Below are positions 26,001-35,990 of a stretch of DNA of 64,000 nt, piece by piece. The notes beneath the pieces were generated by a model. It searched no databases. It had not been told where the DNA came from and saw only the letters and a list, made by a program, of their open reading frames with translations. The stretch lies in NCBI RefSeq assembly GCF_034702125.1, contig NC_085875.1, positions 16,847,506-16,911,505 of the forward strand, given 5' to 3'. Position 1 is the stretch's first letter. The number at the start of each line of letters is the position of its first letter. Source of the stretch: Engraulis encrasicolus (taxonomy: Eukaryota > Chordata > Actinopteri > Clupeiformes > Engraulidae). A program made the translations under genes and the position numbers.

Positions 26001-29000
26001 TTGAATGCTACAACAGTAAGAGGACTGGTATATGAAAAATTGTGTGGCCCCCTATAACATCTATCAACATGTCAAATACCTTTTCCAGCATATTCGGATC
26101 TTGTCTCGTAGATCCAAATAAAAGTAATTAAAAGTGTGTGCCCACCCCGCCCCTTATTCCTCCCTCTCTCTCGGCTGCCGTAGTTCTGAAGAGTGAAGAG
26201 CCGTTCGTGGTGCGTCTGCTGTTTGAGCCTTCGGGGCGCCCCGAGACTCAGCAAGACTACTACCTCACGGCCAAGCAGAACCTCTGTGTGGTGTGTGGAA
26301 AAGCCGACTCTTACATCAGGTGAGGCTCATTTGGCATCGATGAACCGTATCAGCCTAGCCTGGGAACTCCCATACTGCCTTTAGTTCTACACAATCGTTT
26401 CGTTTTGCATTGGTTTTGGCCTTCCGTTTCCACGCAGCAGATATTTAAAATCCAGGTATAAAAAGCAGGAGAAAAAAATATCCTGTTTAGGGGCTGAAAC
26501 GCATTCGTTACAATGGAGGATTTATTTTTATCCACATGTTGCGTTTACATCTAGCAGGAGAAAAAAATACCCTCCTAAAAAAATATCCTGCTACGTGGAA
26601 ACAGCACCTAAGATGGATGTTGGGGTTAGAGTTGAGTAGCGTAACTTTATTGATCCCCGGGGGGAAATTAAGGAAATTAATTAAGTTAAGTAATGGTCCT
26701 TGTGTTTAGTCAGATTTTACTCAGAACTCTGAGCCAGTTACAAGTTAAAGTAAAATGAATCATTTTAGAAGCAACTTAAAAATGATACATTTCTCATAAA
26801 ACTACGGTACTCAATTACAGTAATGTTACTAATTATTTAAGTTACTTTCCACCCTTGCTCACGTCGTTTGTTTATTTCCCCTTGTGTGCATTACCTCAGG
26901 AAGATCGTGCCTCATGAGCGCTAGTGGTACTTTCCAAATTAGTTATTATAATCTACTGCATCACATTCATTTGAGTTAAAGGGACACTGTGCAGGAAATG
27001 ATCAATAAAGGTACTGCAACTATGTTGCTCATTGAAACAGGGCTGCCTATTGCCAAATTTGATCTTTACATGAAAGTTTACTCAGTAATAAACAAATAGT
27101 TTCTAGTATGGTCCAAATACAGTCGTTTTTGCAGCTAAAAATGGCTATTTCTGGAAATTCACAATGGTGGCCCATGGAGAAAAATCCCCCTTTTCATGTA
27201 TGAAAAATGCCATTTTTCCAGTCATAATGGATACTTAAAATTTGATGGTTGTGGTAAGTATTCATGAAAAAGGTAACTTTAGTGAATGGGCAGCATGAAA
27301 TCTGGAAATAAACTAAAAATCTCACACGGTGTCCCTTTAAAGAAACTACTTTAGTTGCTTCTACCGTCGGTCATGTCGTTTTGTTTTATCCATCATCCTG
27401 CGTGCGACCTCAGGAAGACAATCATGCCTCACGAGTGCTGGTGCTACATACTCAAATTATTGTAATACAGTTCAGTAGTTTTTATTGACTAAAAGTAATT
27501 ACTTTATTAAGTTTCCATCCTTGTGAATCAACTCAGGAAGAAGATCGTGCCTCACGAGTACCGGCGGCGCTACTAACTTAACTAGTAACTTTAGTAACTT
27601 TCCACCCTTGGATCATGTTATGCGTCTCTTTGTCCTTCTGCATCACCTCAGGAAGAAGATCGGGTCTCATGAGTGCTGGTGCTACTTATTCAACTACATT
27701 GCAGTAATTTGAGTAAAAGTAATTTTAGTAACTTTCCAACCCTTCCTTCTGCCTCACCTCAGGAAGAAGATCGTGCCTCACGAGTACCGGCGCTACTTCC
27801 CGGCGGAGATCAAGGACCACAACTGCCACGACATCCTGCTGCTGTGCACTGCCTGCCATGCCGTCTCCTGCACCTACGACGGCCAGCTCAAGCAGGAGCT
27901 GGCGCAGGAGCACGGCGCCCCCCAGGTAGGTAGGGCTGGGCGATATGGAAAAAAAACAATATCACGATATTTATTACTTTATATCACGATAACGATATAT
28001 ATCACGATATAGCACAATTACATACGTTTTCAGTTATTCTCTTTATTTGCTCTTTATTTTTTTATTGTGACAACATGAAATGCAATTAAATGTATAAAAT
28101 TGTATACATTTGATCAAATTACTATCACGATATAAACGATATAGGAGAAAGGTCACGATATACACTTTTATATAACGATAATGATATCTATCGTCATATT
28201 GCCCAGCCCTAGGATGCACCGATACAACATTTTTTCACTTCCGATCCGATCCCGATATCTAAATTTGGATATCTGCCGATACCGATACTACTCCGATCCA
28301 ATACCAAAACCTCATATATGCATGAATTTCAACTTGAGGTAGGCCCAAGATGACTATTTGGTCAGAAAAGGAAGTCAGAAGAACAGGAAACCAATTCATA
28401 AGTAAAAGTCACAAGTAAAAAAGTAACAATCCCATCCTGAAAACGAAAAAATAATATCCAAGTGTTATGACTTCAAATTAACATTACACCTGGCTTAATA
28501 TCAGTCCTGGGAAAATTCCGATACTTCGGGAAAATTCCGATCTGATCTCTGAATTATGTTGATATCTGAACCCGATACCGATGCACCGATATCTCATCCC
28601 TACCCCCAGGGCTGCGAGGAGGGCGTGCGCCTCCTAGAGGACCCCGAGAGGCGGCGCGTGCGCTCGGCCGCCAGGGCTCTGCTCACGGCCCGCGACGGCC
28701 TGCCAGACGCCCGCCGCCAGGAGCTGCTGGACCAGATCAGCATCTACATGCAGCAGCAGGAAGGGGAGGAGTTTGACACGGTCACCCAGGAGATCATCCA
28801 GAAGGCTGCCAACCTGGAGACCAGGTGGGGGGACATTTTAGAGGGCTGGGGGGTCGTTACAGGGTTGGGAGGGGGTGTATAGGCAAAGAGGTTGGATATA
28901 TAATAAGAGGAATCGAAACACGCCCACTCAATGCAAAAGCGTGTGCTCAAAATTCGGTCTCCTAAGGGGGCGTTTTCCCTCCTTCTTCTTCTCTTTTCGT

Positions 29001-31632
29001 GGTGTTTGCACAAGACGTGCGCTACCGCCATCTACAACGCTAAGGGGACTCCATTTATTATCAACCTCAAGACTCCGAAGGTCTCCTAATCGAAGGTCTC
29101 CTAAAGGGGCGTTAACCCAACGTAAAGTGGATACCGGAAAATAACCGGCCTGCTTTATCTCCCTCTCATATACGATTCTCTGGTATAGATGTGATTTGGA
29201 GTGTGTAGTTGGGTGGAGATAAGGTTGGTGGGGGGTGATGCACGGTGGGTGTAGGGGGTGAAGGAGAGGAGTTCAACGAGGTTGCGCACGAGAGATGAGG
29301 CATGTAAAAGGCTGCCAACCTGGGGTACTGGGGGTACTAAAAACATGGTTAAGTGATGAACCAGGCTTAGCTAACCTACAGGTATACTTGCAGGCATCGT
29401 TTAGTTGAGAAAATGAGGACTCCAGGCTCTTCTATTAGATGATTTACCTCTACCATAAGGTCAACTTAACCTGGATTACTACTGAACCAGCGTCGTAGTA
29501 TACCCCCCAGGTTGGTGACATGACAGGGGTGGAGACTGAGGTAGATGGGAGGGCAGGTGGGTAATGTGGGGGAGCAGTAGGTGTGGCTGCACCTGTAGTG
29601 GAGACTAGAGGGTTGCAAGTGTGCTGGATGCAGAATACAGGCAGGGCTGATAGTATTCAGGCTCCATGCCTGATTTCAGGCTTGACAGAGTTTGCAAAAA
29701 TAAAAACATTGATAATGATTAGCCATTAGGTTATTCTTATCTCAGAAACTGTTACAGGTTCAGAATTTTCTTCTACTATCAGGCTTGAATAATGGTCATA
29801 CACAGGCTATTAACTGTTTGAATAATGTCAAAATAATGTCAAGTCAAAATAGGCCTAGGTTACGTCACTATGCAGTATCTTCTCGTCGTCATTAGAGCAG
29901 GGAGAAAAGTTCAGTCTCAGGATTTTTTTTCACTATCACCCCTGTACAGGTTCATTCAAATACAGGGATGAAGTTACTGGATTTTTGCAAACAAGGATTT
30001 TGAGGGATATTGAGTTATAGCTAAGAATGTCTTAAACAGAATTGTTGTAGGATTTGGTCGTAATGTGCCTGATCCATGCTACAGTTTCATAACTGCCTTT
30101 GTGGGGTGACAGTCACACAGGTGACAGACATTCAGTTAAGTGCAGTAACAACACCAACATTGAAACTGAGGAAAAAGGCCTTCAAACTATTGGTATAAGG
30201 TTGGTTACTGCAAACATAGATTGATAAAGCCTCATGGTCTAAATGTGTCACGCTTTAGAAATATTGCTATGTCACAGTCTAAACTCAATTTTGACTAAAT
30301 AATATGTAGTTGGCTCTTTGCCTGTGTAGGGCAATGTAGCATGATTTACAAATATCAGTAAATGTTAGCGTGACCAGATGAGGTTTGCTGAAATTCGGGA
30401 CGCTTTTTTTGGTGGGGGGGGGGGTTGTCGTTGAAAAAAAAATGTTTTTTTAATTAAATAGGCCTATAGGATGCAATTCAGACCTTTCGATTTATAGAAT
30501 AGCCTAATAACAAGCCCTGACAACATGATTGATTGAAAGGCAAGAAATAAATAGATTATTACAGTAGTAGCCTAGGCTACTTGTTAAACTTCTTTTCCCC
30601 ACAGCTGCGATGCCTGCATTGTTTCCCCCCTCGATGCCATGTCAATCCCGCAGCTGCTGTTGACCTCTCATTTTCTCCTTCATTTTTTAACGCTTTCTGT
30701 GACGCCTACCTGCATCGATGCTTTGGCATCTGAGCGGCGAGGTTGTTTTACACTTGAACACGGAATGGATTAGCTTGCCATCACTGCAAGTTAGCTTGTC
30801 AGTGCACTCGTCAAAAAATAAACAATACAATGCCAGGATGCACGTTGACAGAACGGTCTAAAACCAGAATATAGTTCCCCTCCCCATTCCTTCATCTACC
30901 TGCACTGTCGCTTCTGTTTTTTACTCGCATGGTGGGGCTCTTCATCTGCCATGTCGCTACTACTGTCATTTTGTCGGTGAAAGTGAAAATGTGCGCTGGT
31001 AATTGCTCGCGCTTACTGTTGCAATCGAACAGAATGTCAGCAAGATAAACGATACATTGCTGAGGGGCGGAACGCAGCCACTTCACGTATTTGGGGCTGC
31101 ACAAGCAGCCTCTCAGGGGCACAGGCGGCAGTAGCCAAAAGTTTGAGATGTGTACCTGGTTAAAACATTAGTCAGTCAGATTCGGGATTCGGGACAAAAG
31201 CTTATAATTCGGGACTGTCCCGAATTTTTCGGGACATCTGGTCACCCTAGTAAATGTGTCTCACTCGTGGTGCAGGATCTTTTAGCTGAACTGTACACTT
31301 ACAGAAGCTAATGGGGGAATGCTCATGTGTTTTCTCATGTCAGGATCTTCAACGAGGACTACGTGCCTCACGGCCTGAAGGTGGTGACGGCGTTCGCCAA
31401 GCGCGGCCTGCGCGGCCTGATGGAGCTGGAGGTCCTGTGGCGCCAGCACTTCCTGCGCAGCATGCAGCCGCGCCACCTGCCGCCGCTCTGGTCGGTCAGC
31501 CACAACCACGACAAGTACCTGCGCAAGTACGGCGAGGACCTGGCCATCGAGCTCAGCAACACCAACACCTCCACCTGCTCGGGCTCCTCGCAGCCTGCCT
31601 CGCCCTGCACGCCCCCGCCTGAGGTGCATTGA
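17100..31632 (+). CDS. exd2: Exonuclease 3'-5' domain-containing protein 2, complete
   Basis: EXD2 is a DEDDy-type 3'-5' exonuclease reported at the mitochondrial outer membrane and in DNA-end resection. Coding segments: 17100-17606, 19292-19431, 20233-20415, 21938-22064, 24393-24778, 25787-25893, 26184-26319, 27763-27925, 28610-28824 and 31344-31632; phases agree throughout and give about 750 residues, longer than the mammalian protein mainly through a Gln/Pro-rich stretch after the anchor. Visible: a hydrophobic N-terminal anchor (about residues 7-27), Exo I LGLDCEW (D166, E168), Exo II VGVGCYEDGKRL (D251), Exo III YAAHDAQ (Y322, D326), then Cys/His-rich LCVVCGKADSYI and LLLCTACHAVSC and a conserved tail (EDYVPHGLKVV). 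The ATG at 17100 directly precedes the anchor. Two of the introns (19432-20232 and 27926-28609) are MITEs inserted in exons. If the first is not removed, a TAG follows the insertion point at once and the protein ends inside the nuclease domain. Confidence 0.93.
18002..18300 (+). mobile_element. tRNA-headed SINE (long body)
   Basis: The head has gttagggtgtcagacttgta and a GGTTCGACTCC B box. The body includes accagtgctctccctcatcc, gaggtaccctgagcatggta and gaggcataaatgcaatttc. A reverse copy at 51110-51413 aligns along most of its length. Confidence 0.85.
18310..18411 (+). mobile_element. Second tRNA-like SINE head, fragment
   Basis: An A-box-like start (tagctcactggtatggtacc) and GGTTCGACCCC suggest a pol III head. 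The body is cut short by the MITE at 18420. Confidence 0.5.
18420..18649. mobile_element. hAT-like MITE (CAGTGTTGCCAGA)
   Basis: Ends CAGTGTTGCCAGA and TCTGGCAACGCTG. Flanks ctcggagc and ctcggaac differ at one of eight bases. Confidence 0.9.
19433..20237. mobile_element. hAT-like MITE inserted in an exd2 coding exon
   Basis: Ends TAGGGCTGGGCAATATG and CATATCGCCCAGCCCTA are inverted repeats. The perfect 8-bp target duplication CCCCGGGG lies at 19425-19432 and 20238-20245. Removing the element and one duplication copy restores one open exon from 19292 to 20415. The G at 19432 with the T at 19433 forms GTAGGG, and tttttttccatatcgcccag ends at 20232, so the element can be read as an intron. A hammerhead-like core repeat and its inverted partner (19980-20110) are nested inside. 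Confidence 0.92.
20434..20668 (-). mobile_element. tRNA-like SINE, reverse orientation
   Basis: Begins with an attacattacattacatt tail, then ctgacgcttt and aagcgacttac. The complement of its right end carries a B-box-like GGTTCGAATCC and a tRNA-like head. It inserted between exon 20233-20415 and the downstream duplicated segment. Confidence 0.75.
20831..20886 (+). repeat. Echo of the 3' end of exd2 exon 20233-20415
   Basis: About 55 bases (ctgcgcttcctggccatgag and neighbours) repeat the exon end, followed by an intact GTAAGA donor and the same intron start (actaggaggaat). The surrounding segment, including gaaggcattgcc, is duplicated again at about 21150-21235. No good acceptor precedes the echo. 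Confidence 0.8.
20945..21165. mobile_element. Palindromic MITE (CACTAGGTGGTG core)
   Basis: Two arms, each with ccataatacgaacactaggt or a close variant, face each other around a short centre. A half copy occurs at 54015-54130. Confidence 0.75.
21640..21895 (+). mobile_element. tRNA-headed SINE ending in GCGCTATATAAATGCAGT
   Basis: Head gtggtagctcaggtggtaga with a GGTTCGGGCCCC B box; body ttgagcaagatacttaaccc; tail aaaggcgctatataaatgca followed by a short ccatttaccattt repeat. A widespread fish SINE type. Confidence 0.85.
22104..22975. mobile_element. hAT-like MITE (CAGGGCTGTA) with a second MITE nested near its left end
   Basis: Outer ends CAGGGCTGTA and TACTACAGCCCTG. Flanks gttaaggg and gttattgg agree at 6 of 8. 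An inner unit from about 22112 to 22670 has its own inverted repeats (aaaacaagaacgcagtaact and mirror). Confidence 0.75.
23063..23363 (-). repeat. Dispersed 300-bp repeat, reverse copy
   Basis: The reverse complement of a unit found at 28878-29181. Shared blocks include gagaatcgtatatgaggg, gagaccttcg and cgattcctctt. No protein coding. Family not recognised. Confidence 0.8.
24147..24257 (+). mobile_element. tRNA-headed SINE, short
   Basis: Head ctaccgtggcctaacggtag and a GGTTCGATTCC B box, followed by a truncated cccgtctctctct body. A related reverse copy is at 50902-51109. Confidence 0.7.
24855..25070. mobile_element. hAT-like MITE (CAGGGGTTCCCAACC)
   Basis: Ends CAGGGGTTCCCAACCTTTTC and a diverged GGTTGAAAATCACTG. 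Flanks ttctaggg and ttctagag agree at 7 of 8. A relative is at 49897-50110. Confidence 0.88.
25381..25764. mobile_element. hAT-like MITE next to an exd2 acceptor
   Basis: Ends TGGGGATGCAAACGATTAAT and AATTTGCATCCCTA. Flanks cttagtgt (25373) and cttggtgt (25765) agree at 7 of 8. Only 22 bases separate it from the acceptor at 25786, so it lies very near the 3' splice-site signals. Confidence 0.88.
26900..27762 (+). repeat. Tandem echoes of the exd2 exon-27763 acceptor and exon start
   Basis: Four degenerate units precede the real exon. Their CTCAG acceptor-like ends are followed by exon-like sequence starting at 26900, 27414, 27537 and 27652, with the real exon at 27763. Spacing is 111-123 bp for the last three steps. 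Each unit carries about 35 exon bases (such as gatcgtgcctcacgagta) plus a stretch of upstream intron (agtaactttcca). The first unit is separated by a MITE at 26980-27336. Confidence 0.88.
26980..27336 (+). mobile_element. TTAA-flanked MITE (piggyBac-like)
   Basis: Ends AGGGACACTGTGCAGG and CACACGGTGTCCCT, flanked by TTAA at 26976-26979 and 27337-27340. An opposite-orientation copy is at 50392-50750. Confidence 0.88.
27927..28602. mobile_element. Nested MITEs that make up a complete exd2 intron
   Basis: The outer hAT-like MITE runs from TAGG at 27927 to ATCCCTA at 28602, bounded by a perfect 8-bp duplication CCCCCAGG (27919-27926 and 28603-28610). A TAGGGCTGGGCGATATGG-type MITE (27931 to about 28211) sits within the outer left end. 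Splicing GT at 26-27 of 279xx to AG at 28608-28609 joins CAG to GGC with no bases added or lost. Confidence 0.92.
28878..29181 (+). repeat. Dispersed 300-bp repeat, forward copy
   Basis: Partner of 23063-23363. Begins near aaagaggttggata and ends near ctcatatacgattctctg. Contains the repeated ggtctcctaa motif. Confidence 0.8.
29182..30365. other. exd2 intron, no gene seen
   Basis: Mostly unique-looking sequence with a fragment of a dispersed motif (ggctcttctattagatgatt, also at about 38670 and 43460). No exon or RNA gene was found. Confidence 0.5.
30366..31249. mobile_element. hAT-like MITE (TAGGGTGACCAGATG)
   Basis: Ends TAGCGTGACCAGATG and CATCTGGTCACCCTA with a perfect 8-bp duplication gtaaatgt at 30358-30365 and 31250-31257. 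At 884 bp it may be a deleted autonomous element, but no transposase frame is visible. Confidence 0.9.
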
Positions 31633-33616
31633 GGAGGACCAGGACACGCTGCTGTGGACCTGCCGACTACGCCACACAAACACCTCTTTGGGTTTGTGTG
31701 TGTGTGTGTGTATGTGTGTGTTCATCAGTGTCCGCGTGCGTGTGTGAGAGACACTAGAAAACATCATCAAGCTCCCTCACCACCACCTCCTCCTCATTCA
31801 CCTCCTACCTACCTACGCCACCTCCTCCTCCACCTCCCTATTCGCTCCTCCCCCTGTGTGGTCTCCTAGGGACCAGGGGGGCGGGGTATGGGGAGGAGTT
31901 CAGACCCCATGGTTGGTTGGTTGGTTGGTTGGTTGGTTGGGTGGGTGGTGCTGCTGCATTTGAAGGTACTTGACATGGACAATAATGAGTTGAGTGATGA
32001 TTGCACCGACTGACTGCAAGATCAGACACTTTAGAACAAAAGGATCATCCTCATGGTTGAGCATATCCAATGGACCTCGATGAATACTTGGAGGCGAAAG
32101 AAACACTCGCTTAAAAGGACAATGCTTTGCAGGGGGTAAAAAAAAAAGAGAGCGATTGTGGAAAACATATGAATTTCCTTTTTTGTACTATATAGGAAAA
32201 AAACACCTGTTGCAAGTTAAGCAATCTATTTTAAAAAGCCATAAGCTTGCGCTTATATGTATTTAACTTTAAATTATTAAAATCCATGCAGGCTTATGGC
32301 CCTAAAACCTTATATTTACCTAAATATCATCAAATGGCAGGTTATCTGCAGCACAGCTTGGTAGAGTCCAAATATGTTTTTTTATTATTATTATTTGTCT
32401 CTGAAGCTGTTGTGAAGAGGAACAGAGACGCAAAGGCAATGTCTTACGTCTCTTCGTAGATTCGTTTGGTTTTGTACTATGAATGAATTCGTGTCTCGAG
32501 ATCTTTACTGGACAAGGATTGTGTATGTGTGTTTGAGTGTGTGGCCTTTCAAGGGGGGGGGGGGGGGGTGGTTGGAACTGAAGTCATGATGACGTCGTAG
32601 GTCATGATGGAAGTTTGTTTGTTGATCTGTCTTGAGCCATGGTCCCCCTGCCTGCGCTGCGCTGCAGCAAGAAGGGACATCATATCCTTGAGCCATATGT
32701 GAGCGACTAGACTACTATTTTAGACCTTCTCTGCCTCAGCACAGGACGAATGGGGACAAGTGCTGTATACTGTCTGTATTAACCACTACTACTACTACTA
32801 CTGCTGCTGCAGGACTATTTGGCCCTCCCCAAAACCCCCCTTATTGTTTCCTTTCCCGAATAGCATTGGGACAACTGCAAGTGGTGCCAACACTGTATTT
32901 GTGTGCGTGCGTATGTGAATGAGAGATTGGTGTGTGTGTGTGGAGTGTGTCAAGACGGTATTTGTGTGCGTGCGTGCGTATGTGAGAGAGATTGGTGTGT
33001 GTGTGTGTGGGGCGTGTGTCAAGACAGTATTTGTGTGTATGTGCGTGTATGAGGGATTGTTTTGTTTGTGTGAATGGGTAAACACTACAGCTTCATCATT
33101 TGGATTGAGGATGGTGTCAGTGCCAGGCCAGAGGGGCCGTGACGTGACGTGACGGGATGTGACGATGTGATCGTGACGTTCTTCCGTGATGTGACGTGAC
33201 GTGACGGGATGTGACGACGTGATCGTGACGTTCTTCAGTGACGTGACGTGACGGGATGTGACGACGTGATCGTGACGTTCTTCCGTGACGTGACGTGACG
33301 GGATGTGACGATGTGATCGTGACGTTCTTCCGTGACGTGACGGGATGTGACGACGTGATCGTGACGTTCTTCAGTGACGTGACGTGACGGGATGTGACGA
33401 CGTGATCGTGACGTTCTTCCGTGACGTGACGGGATGTGACGACGTGATCGTGACGTTCTTCCATGACGTGACGTGATGTGACGGCCCCTCAGGCCTCCGC
33501 TAGGGAGACCCGCAGCTTTTCATTTTATATTTACATTCATCCAGATGTAAGTCCCCACAAAAAAGCTGACCTGTTTCCTGAGCTGTGTTGCACATTAAAA
33601 AAATATATCAAATAAA
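31633..33616 (+). other. exd2 3' untranslated region (probable)
   Basis: Follows the TGA at 31630-31632. Holds a short GT run, a TTGG tetranucleotide run at about 31912-31939, a G-run at about 32554-32569, and the GTGACG minisatellite. AATAAA at 33611-33616 is the best visible polyadenylation signal. Its use is inferred. Confidence 0.5.
33134..33480. repeat. GTGACG minisatellite
   Basis: About seven units of 45-60 bp, each built of gtgacgtgacggga, gtgacgacgtgatcgtgacg and ttcttcc, with small length differences. The core TGACGT hexamer recurs dozens of times. Confidence 0.92.
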
Positions 33617-33794
33617 TCACATTTGTACACTTAAATGACTGATTGTTTCATGTGAATTTCCAGTTGCCTGACAATTCCCTTTTCTGACTGCTCTAGGTTT
33701 TAATGATCTTGGTGCCGGTGTTCATACACTAAAGGTTACAGTAGCGTTTTGGAGTGCACTGCGCGCACATCCAAATAAAACAGGTGCCGTACAT

Positions 33795-33900
33795 AAAACG
33801 CGATGAAGCGAAAAAAAGAAAATGTCCGTACACTTCGACCAGATTGGTCGAAACGTTTTGTTGAATAAACTGGGAGCAGCATCAGTGTGCGCACCTTTTC
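33795..33900 (+). repeat. Dispersed repeat with GAAACGT core, copy 3
   Basis: Hairpin GACC/GGTC precedes GAAAC (33850-33854), then GTTTT and GTT, then AATAAA and gtgcgcaccttttc. The CTGATGA part present in other copies is missing. Confidence 0.4.
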
Positions 33901-34001
33901 TTTTTTTCCATACACTAAAGGTTCCCAAACTTGTTTTGCCTGGAACAACTTTTTGGAACCCAGTAGCCTACTCTAAACACCAACCACACTTCATCCATTA
34001 A

Positions 34002-34462
34002 AGGAGCACTCCTGTCAATTTCAATGTGCTGTTGTATTGCTCACGCTACCCTTGACTTGTCAGTAATTTCCCCATTGGCAATAATAAAGTTTCTAACTAA
34101 CAGTAGCCGGTGACGCCGCAGTTTTTGGCTCAGCCCTTTCCGAGATATGAGCTATTCTAATGGGGGCGACTTTTGTATACATTTTTTTTTTTTAAATGAA
34201 CATTGGCCTAATCCAAATATTTTCCCAAAAGGTATCTTTAAGGCTGTTTGATACCTGTCTGCTGATGTTGTACAACCTTTTGGATGTTTTTGGGAATAAA
34301 TAAAAATGTTTTTTTTGAAATGTAAACAAAAGTTTCCGACCTAATAGAATAGCTCATATCTTGGAAAGGGCTGAGCCAAAAACTGCGGCGTCACCGACTA
34401 CTGACAAGTCAAGGGTAGCGTGAGCAATACAACAGCACATTGAAATTGGCAGGAGTTCCCCT
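34002..34462. mobile_element. TTAA-flanked MITE
   Basis: Ends AGGAGCACTCCTGTCAATTT and AAATTGGCAGGAGTTCCCCT, flanked by TTAA at 33998-34001 and 34463-34466. The arms pair over much of the element. Confidence 0.85.
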
Positions 34463-34478
34463 TTAATAGTTTTAAATG

Positions 34479-34600
34479 TCGTGGCTCAAAAGGCTGAGGC
34501 GCTGTATTTTTGTGCCGGGTTCAATTCCAGCCTGACGTCATTTCCCGATTCTTGCCCATCTCTCACTTCCACTTGTCTCATGTCCAGCTCTTCGCTGTGC
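34479..34600 (+). mobile_element. tRNA-like SINE head, degenerate
   Basis: Starts cgtggctcaaaaggctgagg, has a GGTTCAATTCC B box and a cccatctctcacttccactt body resembling the other SINEs here. Confidence 0.6.
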
Positions 34601-35111
34601 TGGCCAAATGACAGTGAAAAAGAACCCTACATCCATTGTATATTGCTAAATAGTCATCGGAAATTCACAGTAGAAGTAAGTACATTTACCTTAGGTGAAC
34701 AAGTACTGTCACTAACCAATTTATGGAAATCTTTTTAACCCTTTCTATGCAGAGTCCTTTCTTCTCCTCGACTTCCCTGCAGTATCTCTGTGACCTTGGG
34801 ACCCAACTTTTGTGCCTCTTTTCCACTCTGGGTTTCCTGGCAGGCCTACAGCGCGACTCAGCGGCCACTTTTAGCTTTTCGAATGAGCTGTGTCATGCCT
34901 ATTCGAAAAGCGGCCGAGTCACGATTTGTCGAGCTGTAGGCCAGCCTACCGGAGAACCCCCAATGGAAAAGAGAGAACTATTGAGAACTATTCACCTACC
35001 AGGCTGTCATGGGCTGTATAGAAACAATCTTTTTTGTGGAAAAGCTGCACTCTCGAGTGTAATTCTGAAGTTCAGACATTTTGGCCTACGCCTCCTTCAT
35101 CGTCATACTCA

Positions 35112-35589
35112 TAGAGGTAGAAAATAGCACTAGAGGTGAACCCGTCCCCCATTTTACGGCAATCTGTAGCGGCCATTATCTGTAGGTAGATCAGAGAAAT
35201 GGAAATTAATGGAGAAGGAGGCTCACCTCTGTCAAAATGGCTTAATCATGTGAAAATGTCCATCAACACACTATACAAGGACAATAGTTGAAGTGTGTTG
35301 CTAACTATGTTCATAAAATATATAATTTGAGTTTTAAATGTATTTTATCGACTCATATGATTTAAGTAGATATTTAGCCTGACATTTCAAATCGGGTCTT
35401 TGATTAATGCGTTACTTCATATTCACACAGTTTTAGTCAATTTTTTGACAGGGGTGGACATGTTCTCCATTGACTTGCATTGACTGAAGGTGCCTACACT
35501 ACCTACGGAAGTTGGGAAGCTCCATGTGCCATTTCCCAGTGCTGTTGCAACTGCCGTGTCACCTCTAGTGTTATTTTCTACCTCTATGG
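35112..35589. mobile_element. MITE with ATAGAGGTAGAAAATA ends
   Basis: Inverted ends atagaggtagaaaatagcac and gttattttctacctctatgg bound about 480 bp. Superfamily uncertain. Confidence 0.75.
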
Positions 35590-35884
35590 TCATACTACTG
35601 TAGCTGACACCATGTGTGCGTTTTAATATGCAACCTTGCCTCCTCCACTTGCGCTTGTCTCCTCGTCCCGCCTCCTGGCCCCTCCTCCGTGGAGAAAACG
35701 ATAAAGTTTCCCAGCTGTCAGCCTAGCCACAACAACTTTTGAGGGACTGTATTTCATTCACCATCCCAATTGCAAATGAGAAAAAGACTCTACAATTGAG
35801 CTTTTGCAAGATATTGAAATATAATGCTGTTGTCAGTGATGTCATCATGACGAGAAGCAAGTGGAGGAGGCAAGGTCGCATATT

Positions 35885-35990
35885 GCAATGCACTCCCTGC
35901 CTACATCCTCTGCAAATTGCTGAAGAAGGCTTAGGCCGAAACGTCTGTCTGTGTCATGCTTAACCACTAAAATAAAATACAAGAATCACA
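35885..35990 (+). repeat. Dispersed repeat with hammerhead-like core, copy 4
   Basis: CTGAAGA at 35920-35926, a GGC/GCC hairpin, GAAAC at 35938-35942, then GTCT and GTC, then an A-rich stretch with AATAAA. Layout matches copy 1. Confidence 0.45.

Noticed and set aside
27500..27600. Echo at 27537 as a real alternative exon
   Set aside because: It keeps an acceptor and exon-like start but reaches a stop quickly and lacks a donor.
33117..33480. Regular repeats that might suggest a CRISPR array, and the minus-strand frame in them
   Set aside because: Units are contiguous minisatellite copies with no unique spacers, in a eukaryotic 3' UTR.
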